Of a stretch of 26,186 nt of DNA, positions 1 to 9,061 are shown in pieces. Source of the DNA: Strigomonas culicis (taxonomy: Eukaryota > Euglenozoa > Kinetoplastea > Trypanosomatida > Trypanosomatidae); NCBI GenBank assembly GCA_000482145.1, contig AUXH01000242.1, positions 1 to 26,186 on the forward strand. The letters run 5' to 3'. Within the stretch, counting starts at the first letter, position 1, and every line of letters begins with the position of its first letter. A model generated the notes under the pieces. The model was not told the origin of the DNA. It saw nothing but the letters and a program-made list of their open reading frames with translations, and did not search any database. Made by a program: the position numbers and the translations under genes.

Positions 1-850
1 CGCACGCGCTGCAGCGCCATGCGCTCCTTGCTCAGGTCGATCCCGCTCGTCTTCTTGAACTCCTGCAGAATGTAGTCCGACACCGCGAGGTCGAAGTCCT
101 CGCCGCCCAGGTGCGTGTCGCCGTTCGTCGCCTTCACCTCGAACACGCCCGCCGCGATCTCCAGAATCGAGATATCGAAACGTGCCGACCGCCCAGGTCG
201 TACACCGCGATGAGCGTGTCCTTCGTCTTGTCCATGCCGAAGGCCAGCGCCGCGGCGGTCGGCTCGTTGATCACGCGCAGCACGTTGAGGCCCGCGATTG
301 TGCCGGCGTCCTTCGTCGCCTGGCGCTGCGCGTCGTTGAAGTACGCCGGGCATGTCACCACCGCGTTGGTCACTTTGCGGTGCAGGAAGGCCTCCGCGCT
401 CTCCTTCATCTTCTCCAGCACAAAGGCACCGACCTGCGAGGGTGAGTACTGCTTGCCGTTCGCGTCCTGCACCCACGCGTCGCCGTTGTTCGCGCGGACA
501 ATCTTGTACGGCACGTTCTTGACGTCGTGCTGGATGTGCTCGTCGTTGAAGCGGCGGCCGATCAGACGCTTCACCGCGAAGAAGGTCGACGCAGCGTTGG
601 TGACAGCCTGGCGCTTTGCGGCATGCCCTACCAGCTTCTCGCTGCCCTTGAAGGCGACGACGGAGGGCGTCGTGCGGAAGCCCTCCGCGTTCTCCAGCAC
701 GCGCGGCTTGTCGCCGTCCATAATGGCGACACAGCTGTTTGTGGTGCCCAGATCCACGCCGATCACATCGCCCTGCACTTTTTGGTTGCCCTGGTGGCGC
801 AGGAAGCTGCCATACACGAGGCCGGACTTGCACACACGACGCGCAAACAT
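1..850 (-). CDS. mtHSP70: Mitochondrial Hsp70 (mortalin/DnaK type), cut by left edge, apparent frameshift
   Basis: This is the 5' part of a matrix Hsp70 chaperone, used in protein import, folding and iron-sulfur cluster assembly. The ATG at 850 begins MFARRVCK, a short basic presequence like known kinetoplastid mtHsp70 starts; the two codons before it contain no ATG. The ATPase domain follows with [12 protein letters not shown] (phosphate 1), [29 protein letters not shown] and NEPTAAAL. The frame then breaks inside phosphate-2 motif DLGGGTFD. Compared with the expected codons there is one extra base at 187 and one extra T in the run 178-180, a net +2. From 161 to 1 the correct sequence resumes in another frame ([20 protein letters not shown] and on to KERMALQR). 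The rest of the gene lies left of the window. Family identity is certain. Whether this is a decayed copy or a base-calling error is not. It is the last gene seen in the unit; the preceding spacer 851-1138 has T-rich tracts on the transcript and a candidate acceptor AG near 905. Confidence 0.93.
175..190 (-). other. Frameshift site in mtHsp70 phosphate-2 motif
   Basis: Reading the minus strand, the codons for Asp-Leu-Gly-Gly (199-188) are followed by an extra C at 187, then Gly-Thr codons (186-181), then an extra T in a three-T run (178-180). The expected Phe-Asp-Ile-Ser codons follow. Two separate one-base insertions within ten bases shift the frame by +2 and would end the protein soon after. 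Confidence 0.9.
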
Positions 851-1138
851 GTTCAAACAGTAAACACAAAAAAAAAGTATTAAGAGACGAACAAAAAAAA
901 AGCCCTAGAACGGGGGAGAACTAAAAAACTTCTTGGGTTCCTACGTTCAAAAGGAAAAAAAAACGAAACGGTGGAAAGAAGAGACAAGCAATACGAGAAG
1001 GTGGATTAATCGCACGTGCGCAAGATGGCAAAAGAAGAAAAAGTGTTATCATGACAAGCTGTTTTCTCTAGAGCCCTTCTCCGTTTTTGTTTTTCGTTTT
1101 TTTTTTATAATTAAGTATGTGAAAGTTTGCTAGCAAAA

Positions 1139-4100
1139 TCATGACTTGACACCCACACTCTGGCGGAGGTACACAATCGCCTCCGTGATGTCACTTACCC
1201 TGGCGTCGACATCGTCTTGAGGGGGGGATAAGCGCATGGGGTCCACCCACTCTCGCTCCAGCACCTCCACAAGCTGCAGAAGACACACGCGCCCCATCGA
1301 CGGTGTGGTGCTGTGCGACTGTTGCTTGTCCTGCACACGCACCAGTGTTAACAGACATCGGTGTAGCACGTCCAGAGCCACGGCGGATGGGTCCGTCACC
1401 TCCGCTGGCTCCCCCTCCGCGGCCGCGACTTCCTCCTCCTCCTCCTCGCTGCCCTCCGCGGTGCACTGCGACAGGGCCCAGCGCACCACGGCGCCGCGCT
1501 CGCTCGCGATGAGGCGGTACACCTCGCCCAGCAGCTGCCGGCCCATCCCCTCCTCGCGCTGCAGCTGGGTGCTCAGCGACGGCCCCGCCAGGCGCACCCC
1601 CTCCAGCAGCAGGCGGGTGAGCTCGGCGCGGCCGCACGCCGCCACGGCCGCACGGTGGCGGGCCGCGCCGAGCAGCACCGTCACCGCGTCCGTAACGCGC
1701 AGCGGGTGGTGCGGGGTGTAGCACCGCTGCAGCGCGGCCAACACGGTCGCCGCGAGGGCGGCCAGCTCCGCGCGCGGCGGCGACGCGCACAGCACCTGGA
1801 GGAGCGCCTGGTGCAGGTGGCACAGGTCTGTGCCGGGCAGCTGCGCGAGCCCGTCGGCCGGATACGCCGCGAGCCGCTCCACGAGGCGCTGCACCAGCTG
1901 CCGCAGCTGCGGCGCCAGCGCCGCGCTGGCGAGGCTGGCCTCGCAGCGGAGCAGCGCGCCGCAGCACGCAGCAAGGAGCGAGGCGCGCCCGACGCACGCC
2001 GCGGCGTCCGTGCCCTCCCCGACGGGGTCCGGCGTCTGCGCGAGCACGGCCCGCACCAGGTTCAGCACCAGCTGCGGGAGCGCCGCGGTGGCCGCATCGA
2101 AAGGGACCGGCGCCACCGTGCCCGTCAGCGCCACCAGCATCTGCCGCGCGCGCTGGGGCGGGGTGGACTGCACGACGACCAGGTCGTCGCCCACCGCGGC
2201 CGGCACGCACACCTGCTGCATCGCCGCCACGAGCGGTGGCGCGCACGCGCCGTCCGGTGGGTCGCTGGGCAGCGGGGCCAGCAAATCTGTGCTGTAGAGC
2301 AAATACTGGTGGCGGCTCAGCGCGTACCACTGCAGAATGTGGTGCGGACTCAGAGCGCTCCACACGTCGGTGGGCGCGACGCCGTGGCGCGTGAGTGTGC
2401 TCTGGAGCTGCCGCGTCCCCTGCACGAGGCTCTGCGCGCTGATCACCTGGTGCGCGTAGCGGCGCAGGTGCGGCAGCGCCTGGAAGAGATGCAGCGCGTG
2501 GTCGAGCAGCCGCCTGGCCTCGCCTCGCACCTCCTCCAGGGGCCGCGGCCGCGCGGTAGCCGGCGCCCCCTCCAGCCCGCGCACCTCCGCCAGGTACTTC
2601 TTGACGGAGAGAGCGAAGTACGTGTCGAACGCCGGCTGGGGCGGGAAGTCGAAGAAGCCCAGCGCGCGCACCACGCTGACCAAGTCCGCCAGCGTCTCCT
2701 CCGCCGCCACCGTGCGCACCGCCTCCTTCGACGCGATGAAGGCGTCCAATCGCTCCACCGTGTGCAGCGCAAGTGTCGTTAGTCCGGCCTCATCGTCCGG
2801 CGTGTCCACGGCCGTGGCGCCGTGCTGGCGGAACAGGAGCCCTGAGCCTGCGCGCCAGTCCTTGCGGTCCACCACCGGCACGTCGTGCGGTGCGTCGCGG
2901 AGCGGCTGTAGATAGGACTGCGGCCGTAGGAAGCCGGAGCGCTCCAGGCCGCGCAGCAGCCCGTGGCACTGCCGCAGCGTCGCCTCCCGCAGCTTGTGCG
3001 TCACGACCTCATTGACGATGTTGTTGACGAGTCGCACGTTCCAAAAGTTGATATGCGACAAGGCGTTGATGAGCAGCGACAGCTCCAGTGGGTCGAGCGA
3101 CGGAGCCAGGTCGTCCATCGCGGTGAGGAGGTAGGCGAGCAGCGTACTGTGCGTGCAGTCGGTCATCTCGAAACTCTGGATCAGCATGAGCACGTGCTTG
3201 CCGGACCGCAGCACGCCGCCGTCCTCCCCCGTCGCGGGGCGGGACGGGCCGTCCACCTCGATGACGCCTTGCAGGAGATCGTACGTAACATCGCCAATCA
3301 GCTGCATGCACGATGCGACAGCGCGCTGTGTGGCAGCCATCCAGTTTTGGCCCGTGCTGCCAGCCGCCCGTGGCAGTCGAGCGGGTGCTTCCTCCTCCTG
3401 GCTCCCTTCCAGATCCAACAGCTCTTCTGCCTCATGCGCAGCAACGAGGCTTTCCTCCTCGCGCTCCCGCGCGAAGGCGGCGGCGGCGAGCGTGCCCACC
3501 TGACGGTGCAGCTGCCCAATGGTGTACGCCAAAAGAATGAGGTCCTCCACACGCAGTGCCAAGGCAACGCGAGGAAGCGGCTCGCCGCCTTCGAGAAGCG
3601 CCGCATCGGCGGCAGCGTCGGTCGCATCCGACGGCACATCGCAGATCCTGAGTGCAGCGGCAGCGTAGCGGGCGTACGCAGCCGTCACGCGACAGAGCGT
3701 CCCCACCTGCTCCTGGGACCAGCCCGTCTGCGCTGATGACGCCACAGGCGGTGGCTCTACGGCAGCGACCGTGTCACCGTCGGGCGTGGACAAGGTACTG
3801 GTCACGTAGGAGAGGAGCGTCTTCCCCAGAGCGATGGTCCGCTTCGTCTCGGCCGCGGCGGCTGCCGAGGGATCGCCGACCCCCTGGTCTCGCTGAGCGC
3901 GTGCCGAGAGAAGGGCATCGAGCGCACGCAACAGCGGGAGGACGACCGGCACTTCCAGTTTGGCTGTTCGAGCTGCGTCCAGCAGCTTCTTCACGTCCTG
4001 TATGTCACCGGCCCCTGCTTCCACCAGCCTGCCTGCCTGTTGGGTGAGCGCCCGGATCCCGTCCGCGGCCCAGGCAGGGGGTCCTGCCGCACGCGCGCCG

Positions 4101-6457
4101 CTGTGCTTGCGCGACGCCTCCTCAGCGCGCGCGAGGAGCGCCACACAGAAGGCCAGCTCACCCGCCTCCTGCAGGCTGCACCGGTCGGTCACCTGCACTA
4201 GCCGCGCGGCAATCGCGGGCATATCGCCGGCGACCAACTCGTACACGGAGAAGCGAGGAGCACCAGCGGATGGAGCTACGTCATCGATGGCACTCTCACG
4301 ATCGTCCTTTTCATTGTCGTCGGCATCGTCATCATCATCTTCGTTCCCGTCCGCGCGCTCAGTTACCTCATCCTCTCCCACTTCCTTCACCGGCAGTGCG
4401 GCTGACGCCGATGACTGTGGGGACGCGAGCGCTTTCCGCAGCGTTTGGAAAAAATGAACAACGTCCGTTGGCGTCTCCAGCGCCGCGGCCGTCGCGAGAC
4501 TGTCTTGCAGCAGACGGCGCAGCCGCTGCTGCGCGCGCTGCTCCACGTCCGATGGGGCCAGCGTGGGCGACGGCGCGTAGTGGATGAACGCGTGGAGTGC
4601 CTGCGCCAGCAGCCGCCGCGTGTGGGTCGCTTGGGAGGACCCATCGCTCGCCGCCGCCTCCGCTGGGAAGTAGGGCTCGAAGGCAGCGAACAGCGCCGCG
4701 CACCCGCCATACCGCAGGAGCGAAAAGTTCAGCAAAAGGAGCGCCGCCTCGTGCGGCTGTAGCGATCGCTTCGACGAGACCGAACCCTCCGCACCCCTCT
4801 CCCCCTCCTTCTCTTCAGCCCCTTCTTTTCGCAGCGGCGCCTCGCCAAAGAAGAGGGCCCGCTCATAGCAGGTGTCAAGCGCCGCGGCGGCGGCCGGCGC
4901 GTCATCCGCCAGCACGTAGCGCCGCTGTCCGCGCCGCTGCTGCTGGTTCTGCTGCAGCCGCACGAGCGCCTGCGTCACGGCAACGAGATGCGCTGGCTGG
5001 ATGTAAGCCCTCTGGGACGGCTCCGTGAAGGCGCGGCAGAGCAGCTCCGTGACATCGGCCGGCACGCTGCCGCCCGCCACGCCGTCCAGGCGGGAGAGGT
5101 TCAGCAGCAGCAGGCTGCACTCGTACGGCCGCAAGGCGTACTGCTGCTGCGGCTCCGCCAGTTTAAAGAGCTTGGGCCGCAGCGCCTCCATGATGTGCCG
5201 CAGCGCCTCCGCGTCCAGCGCCGCGACGGCGCGTTGTGTCGTGCTGCTGGCGATGCGCACGAGCGTCTGCGTCACGTGCGTGAGATCCTTCGCGCTGCAG
5301 GAAGACAGCGCGGGCGCCAGCTGGGCGACGACGAGGGGCGAGAGCCGCCCCACCTCCTCCGCGCGCGGCAGCTGTGAAATGGTCTGCAGCAGCCCCACGA
5401 GGTCGGCCGCGCGGTGCGAGGCGCCGCCCGACAGACTCAGGGTGTCCGCCACGAGGGGGAGCAGCCTCGCGTGGCTCACGCCGACCAGCGCGCGGAGCCG
5501 CTCCGTTTCGGCCGCCGTGTCGGTCGCCGCCACCGCCCACGTCGCGTCGGCCTGCAGCAGAACCAGCGACTGGACGAGCTGCTGTGCCTCGTGGTCCGTG
5601 ATGGTGACGGGCGCCAGTGTGATGCCCTGCGCATTGAGCTGCTGCAGGTAGTCCGACAGCGCGCAGCTCGCCGCCGCGTGCAGGGTAACGCACTTTTCAA
5701 GCGCCTCCCTCGCGCTGACCGGAGGGAAGTCTTCCACTGGGTTGGGGTCAGCGGGCCCTTCGCCCTGAGGTGCAGCGGACGCGACAGCGGGCGCCGCTGG
5801 CTGGAGCAGCTTCGCCGTGAGCTGCAGCACCGACGCCAGGCTTGACACGTGCTGCCGCCACTGATTCTCCTGATCGAGCTGGTACGTGTGCGCGGGCGTG
5901 CGGGCGCTCCCGCGTCCCGCACCCTCCGCCGTGCCGCCCTCCGTGCCCGTACGCTGGAGGGACTCCATCAGTGGCACATACAGCGTCGCGAGGAGCACCG
6001 CCTTGCCCGCCGTCGGCCCGTCCTGGAGATGCAGCAGCGGCATGCACAGCGACATCACCTGGCGTGGCGTCTGCAGCAGGTGTGTGTGGGTGCGCATCCA
6101 CGCCAGCGCCTCCGCGACCCGGGGCGTGCGCGTCGAGGCCTGGAAGGTGGCCGCCACCGTCAGCAGCTTGCCCACCTCGATCGCGAAGGCGGCCGAGGCT
6201 TGGTCGACGTCGCTCAGGGGTTCGCCCCCGCGCACCTGCTTGTGCAGCAGCCGCATGGCCGCCGCGTCCACCTGCTGCTGCTGCACCTGGTGGCTGCGGC
6301 CATTCGTGCTGGTCGCGTGCTGTTGCTGCTGCTGCTGCTGCTGTTGCTGTCGCAGTCGCCATAGGAGAAACAAGACACTATGCGAGCGGTGAAAGGTGGA
6401 CCCAATGGTGTTGGTGGGGGGCGAAGAACTACACAGCTTGCGCGCAACCGCAAGCAT
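1139..6457 (-). CDS. Very large conserved hypothetical protein with helical repeats, probably mitochondrial
   Basis: I do not recognise a named family. The frame is open to 6643, but its first 62 codons translate a pyrimidine-rich leader (runs of Phe, Ser, Val). I place the start at the ATG at 6457, giving 1772 residues. The start MLAVARKLCSSS is basic and hydroxylated with no acidic residue, like a mitochondrial presequence, and is followed by a ten-glutamine run. Most of the chain is Leu/Ala-rich helices. Two segments share the pattern P-(Y/H)-E-x-x-LLLLN-(L/F)-S-x-L (about 5090-5133 and 4715-4760), and a third is related (LSLLINALSHI, near 3050-3085). This resembles the RAP/FASTK or octotricopeptide-type solenoids common in organelle RNA-binding proteins, but I see no clear RAP domain at the C-terminus. 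An Asp/Glu-rich linker lies at 4284-4385, and a glutamate run near 1430-1455. Mitochondrial RNA metabolism or ribosome assembly is a guess from architecture. Confidence 0.82.
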   Translation of the reverse strand: MLAVARKLCSSSPPTNTIGSTFHRSHSVLFLLWRLRQQQQQQQQQQHATSTNGRSHQVQQQQVDAAAMRLLHKQVRGGEPLSDVDQASAAFAIEVGKLLTVAATFQASTRTPRVAEALAWMRTHTHLLQTPRQVMSLCMPLLHLQDGPTAGKAVLLATLYVPLMESLQRTGTEGGTAEGAGRGSARTPAHTYQLDQENQWRQHVSSLASVLQLTAKLLQPAAPAVASAAPQGEGPADPNPVEDFPPVSAREALEKCVTLHAAASCALSDYLQQLNAQGITLAPVTITDHEAQQLVQSLVLLQADATWAVAATDTAAETERLRALVGVSHARLLPLVADTLSLSGGASHRAADLVGLLQTISQLPRAEEVGRLSPLVVAQLAPALSSCSAKDLTHVTQTLVRIASSTTQRAVAALDAEALRHIMEALRPKLFKLAEPQQQYALRPYECSLLLLNLSRLDGVAGGSVPADVTELLCRAFTEPSQRAYIQPAHLVAVTQALVRLQQNQQQRRGQRRYVLADDAPAAAAALDTCYERALFFGEAPLRKEGAEEKEGERGAEGSVSSKRSLQPHEAALLLLNFSLLRYGGCAALFAAFEPYFPAEAAASDGSSQATHTRRLLAQALHAFIHYAPSPTLAPSDVEQRAQQRLRRLLQDSLATAAALETPTDVVHFFQTLRKALASPQSSASAALPVKEVGEDEVTERADGNEDDDDDADDNEKDDRESAIDDVAPSAGAPRFSVYELVAGDMPAIAARLVQVTDRCSLQEAGELAFCVALLARAEEASRKHSGARAAGPPAWAADGIRALTQQAGRLVEAGAGDIQDVKKLLDAARTAKLEVPVVLPLLRALDALLSARAQRDQGVGDPSAAAAAETKRTIALGKTLLSYVTSTLSTPDGDTVAAVEPPPVASSAQTGWSQEQVGTLCRVTAAYARYAAAALRICDVPSDATDAAADAALLEGGEPLPRVALALRVEDLILLAYTIGQLHRQVGTLAAAAFAREREEESLVAAHEAEELLDLEGSQEEEAPARLPRAAGSTGQNWMAATQRAVASCMQLIGDVTYDLLQGVIEVDGPSRPATGEDGGVLRSGKHVLMLIQSFEMTDCTHSTLLAYLLTAMDDLAPSLDPLELSLLINALSHINFWNVRLVNNIVNEVVTHKLREATLRQCHGLLRGLERSGFLRPQSYLQPLRDAPHDVPVVDRKDWRAGSGLLFRQHGATAVDTPDDEAGLTTLALHTVERLDAFIASKEAVRTVAAEETLADLVSVVRALGFFDFPPQPAFDTYFALSVKKYLAEVRGLEGAPATARPRPLEEVRGEARRLLDHALHLFQALPHLRRYAHQVISAQSLVQGTRQLQSTLTRHGVAPTDVWSALSPHHILQWYALSRHQYLLYSTDLLAPLPSDPPDGACAPPLVAAMQQVCVPAAVGDDLVVVQSTPPQRARQMLVALTGTVAPVPFDAATAALPQLVLNLVRAVLAQTPDPVGEGTDAAACVGRASLLAACCGALLRCEASLASAALAPQLRQLVQRLVERLAAYPADGLAQLPGTDLCHLHQALLQVLCASPPRAELAALAATVLAALQRCYTPHHPLRVTDAVTVLLGAARHRAAVAACGRAELTRLLLEGVRLAGPSLSTQLQREEGMGRQLLGEVYRLIASERGAVVRWALSQCTAEGSEEEEEEVAAAEGEPAEVTDPSAVALDVLHRCLLTLVRVQDKQQSHSTTPSMGRVCLLQLVEVLEREWVDPMRLSPPQDDVDARVSDITEAIVYLRQSVGVKS
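6320..6349 (-). repeat. CAG/CAA trinucleotide tract encoding polyglutamine
   Basis: Ten consecutive Gln codons (eight CAG, two CAA on the coding strand) lie just after the putative presequence of the large helical-repeat protein. The two CAA interruptions are near the ends of the tract. Length variation between strains would be expected. Confidence 0.95.
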
Positions 6458-6972
6458 ACGACAAATAGGAACGGAAACAAATACACGCACACGCGCAAAA
6501 AAAAAAAAAGAGAGCTGCTGTGATGGGCAAACAAAGAAGTGGAAGAGGGGGAGAGAGACAGAGAATTGCATGGCGTATGCGTACATGGGACACACAAAAA
6601 AGAGAGATTTATGAGGAAACCAAATCATTAAAGAAGAAACCACAAACGAGAGTCGATATAATTAGAAGACGAAAAGAGAAAAGAGGGGGAAAAAAGTGGA
6701 GGTGCAACATTAAGATACCATTCCTTAAAGAGTGAAAAGAAAAAAAAAGGTGAAGTGGTGCTACTATAATTAAAAATACCACGAAAAGGCAAAACAAATC
6801 GGTTGGAATGAACAATTAAAAAAAGGATAGTTATCATTATGTTATGCTTATGATTATTTTGAAAAAGTGTGCGATAGATTTATATAGCTATATAGATATA
6901 TAACTTTGTATTAGAACGGCTTAGAAAAAAAAAAGCATACCAACAACACAACTCGTTAATAAAAGTACTTGT
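6458..6972. other. Intergenic region: 3' UTR of propeller gene and 5' region of large protein gene
   Basis: This is non-coding and AT-rich on its right-hand part. On the transcript strand a pyrimidine-rich stretch (complement of about 6525-6560) ends in CAG-CAG, with candidate acceptor AGs at 6519-6518 and 6516-6515. The resulting 5' UTR of about 57 bases would itself hold a long U run (complement of about 6497-6509). A 14-base perfect palindrome TATATAGCTATATA lies at 6881-6894. No ORF in it looks coding. Confidence 0.7.
6515..6560 (-). promoter_or_regulatory. Candidate trans-splice acceptor (polypyrimidine tract and AG) for the large protein gene
   Basis: The minus strand reads as a CT-rich tract with a run of five C's, followed by ...CATCACAGCAG. 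An AG 58-62 bases before the ATG at 6457 fits short trypanosomatid 5' UTRs. No other AG occurs between this point and the ATG. Confidence 0.55.
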
Positions 6973-8520
6973 TTACTCCATCGAACCGTAATTTGGTTTT
7001 GCTGTTTTCGGTAGAAGTGGGACTCCCTCTCCCGCGGTCGTGGAGGCTGTGGCCTTGTCAACCCCGCTGGCGCTGCCACTACTAGTGCCCATAAAGCGGT
7101 GCACGAGGCCGCGCGCCTTGCCGTAGAAGAAGAGGAAGGGAATGCTAATAAGCGCCACCATCAGAACGAACGACCACGCGTAGCCCGCCGTGCACAGGGC
7201 CGCATAGCGGAACTTGCCGGAGGGGCTCAGCTCGTAGCAGAAGGGAATCTTCTTTTGGCTCTCCAGCTGCACCGTCAGGATGAACTCCGGCTGGTCGGGT
7301 AGCTGCTTCGCGAAGTTCCCGAGAAAGGAGGACGGCCCCTGCTGGGTGGCGTAGTCATTCGAGGCGAACGGAGAGGCGTAGAGGTACACCGCGCGCCCGG
7401 TGCGGTCGCCCAGAAGCAGCAGCTCGCGCGACGGGTTCTCATCGATGCCGCTCGCCGCGTGCATAGGCAAGCGCCGCGTGATCTGGTACATGGCGTGCTT
7501 GCCGGAGAAGCGGCTGTCGTAGCCGTACTGCGCGGTGCCGGGCGACGCCGTCGCGGAGAAGGGGATCATGTACACCATGCCATCATCCTTACTCGAGACG
7601 TAGATGCGCGGCCGCTCAAAGTCGAAGAAGGCCGCGTCCTCCGGGATGTCCACGCGCGTCGACTGGGGAAAGACGACCTGGATGGGGGACGGCACGTAGA
7701 TGCCGAAGAGGCGGTCACCCGTCTCCGGGTCGAAGACGTGCACCATGTTAGCCGAGACGTCACACACAACGAGGTAGTAGCGCAGCGACGCCTTGTCTAC
7801 CTTGAAGGACCCCGGCGGCGCCGCGTCCTCCACGAGCGCGCGCGGCAGCCGCGGCGACAGCGCGATGCCGCGGACGGAGCTCAGCGCGTAGGCGCTGCTC
7901 CACGTCGAGGCGAAGAGGCCGGTGTCGCCCGACGCGTCCCCGCTGTCGCCGGCCGGCCGCTCCACCATCGCGGCATTCACGTTCGGCGCGGGCGTCCACT
8001 GCAGCGTGCCCTTGCCGCCGTCCCCCTTCGCGAGCTGGTACTTGGTGACGGTGATGCTGTTCTGGTTCGACACGAAGAGCTCGCCCGTCTCGGGGTGGAA
8101 GGCGAGGTCGTACGGGTGGTCGAGGAATGGGTTCTCGGCCGACTGCGTCGCGACGGTGAAGAGGTAGTTCCGCGTGCAGTTACGGTTCGACGTCTGGTTC
8201 AGCAGGCCGTTGCCGCTGAGCGCAAAGATGCGGCTGTAGGAGCCGCTCGCGCTGAGCACGTATAGGTGCCCGCCGGGCCCGAAGCGCATCGCGCGCAGCT
8301 TCGCGATCTTCACGTCCTCCGGCAGCGACGCCTCGTTGATCACTTCGCCGAGGTAGTTGCCGTGCGTGTCGAAGGACCAGATGTTGGCGCCCATGTTGCT
8401 GGTGATGTACACTGCGTGCGTGTTCCCGTTGGAGGGGCACACGGCGGCCGCGAGGGGCAGCACGAGCGCCAACACGCCGAGGAGCAGCAGCAGAGAGACG
8501 CAGAGACGTCCGCGCTGCAT
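6973..8520 (-). CDS. Secretory type I membrane protein with predicted beta-propeller ectodomain and sorting-signal tail
   Basis: Function is unknown. The ATG at 8520 opens a textbook signal peptide (MQRGRLC, then a Leu/Val core ending AAA-VCPS) and gives 515 residues; the 38 codons upstream translate pyrimidine-rich leader. The lumenal part contains repeated strand motifs of NHL/six-bladed propeller type (VYITSNMGANIWSFD, LRAMRFGPGGHLYVL, PYDLAFHPETGELFVSNQ, YYLVVCDVSANMVHVFDPETG, RIYVSSKDDGMVYMIPF) and sequons NQT and NCT. One transmembrane helix is at about residues 446-466 (SFVLMVALISIPFLFFY), then a 48-residue cytosolic tail. The tail carries EGVPLL, matching the acidic dileucine pattern [DE]xxxL[LI], and ends YGSME, where YGSM matches Yxx-hydrophobic. 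The layout is that of an endosomal or lysosomal membrane glycoprotein or receptor. The fold is inferred from motif spacing only. Confidence 0.88.
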   Translation of the reverse strand: MQRGRLCVSLLLLLGVLALVLPLAAAVCPSNGNTHAVYITSNMGANIWSFDTHGNYLGEVINEASLPEDVKIAKLRAMRFGPGGHLYVLSASGSYSRIFALSGNGLLNQTSNRNCTRNYLFTVATQSAENPFLDHPYDLAFHPETGELFVSNQNSITVTKYQLAKGDGGKGTLQWTPAPNVNAAMVERPAGDSGDASGDTGLFASTWSSAYALSSVRGIALSPRLPRALVEDAAPPGSFKVDKASLRYYLVVCDVSANMVHVFDPETGDRLFGIYVPSPIQVVFPQSTRVDIPEDAAFFDFERPRIYVSSKDDGMVYMIPFSATASPGTAQYGYDSRFSGKHAMYQITRRLPMHAASGIDENPSRELLLLGDRTGRAVYLYASPFASNDYATQQGPSSFLGNFAKQLPDQPEFILTVQLESQKKIPFCYELSPSGKFRYAALCTAGYAWSFVLMVALISIPFLFFYGKARGLVHRFMGTSSGSASGVDKATASTTAGEGVPLLPKTAKPNYGSME

Positions 8521-9061
8521 CGGTGACAGATGATCGGTAAAGGAAGAGAAAGAAAAAGAAAAGAAAAACGCAACAACTACAGAACAGAACAACGAACTAT
8601 CAAAGAAACTATTATCACTAGAATGAATGTGCAAAGTGAAAAGAGAGAGGGGTGAGAGAAAAATACGAAGGGGAAGTGAAATGATCGCAGCAACTCATAA
8701 AAAGAGCTTGTATGTAAACCAAACAAAAGTAGCAGCAACAGCACTCATCCTGCCGCTGTTGCACGCTGTATCTTGAACCGACTGCATTCTTTTTTTTTTA
8801 TTCCACTACTAAGTAAATAATAAAGTAAATGAACGAAAAGATGTGCTATATTTTGATTATACCATAGTGGTAACGTAAATTCTCCAGAAGAGATTATTTA
8901 CGTCCACATGCTAACGTACTAAAACTAAAAAAAAAATGAACTAGGGATAAATATCTTTAACATCATTTTTTTTTAATGTACTTATTTTTTTTTTCCTCCT
9001 TCAAATATGATGCCGCAGCATCGCACATATAAATACAAGTGACGGCGTACCGGTGCGCACC
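8521..9061. other. Intergenic region: 3' UTR of small mitochondrial gene and 5' region of propeller gene
   Basis: This is AT-rich, with several poly-A and poly-T runs on either strand near 8790-8800, 8926-8936 and 8967-8998. The complement of 8540-8573 is a strong polypyrimidine tract, yet the first AG after it falls in codon 2 of the propeller gene. The best acceptor that keeps the signal peptide is the TAG at 8579-8577, which precedes that tract and leaves a 56-base leader. I see no gene. Confidence 0.65.

Noticed and set aside
1191..2363. 390-codon minus-strand ORF within the large protein gene
   Set aside because: It is an out-of-frame shadow with Gly/Ala/Arg/Pro-rich sequence; the in-frame 1772-residue reading is continuous across it.
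6881..6894. TATATAGCTATATA palindrome as a regulatory site
   Set aside because: It is a low-complexity AT stretch in a 3' UTR; such palindromes are expected by chance in TA-rich DNA.
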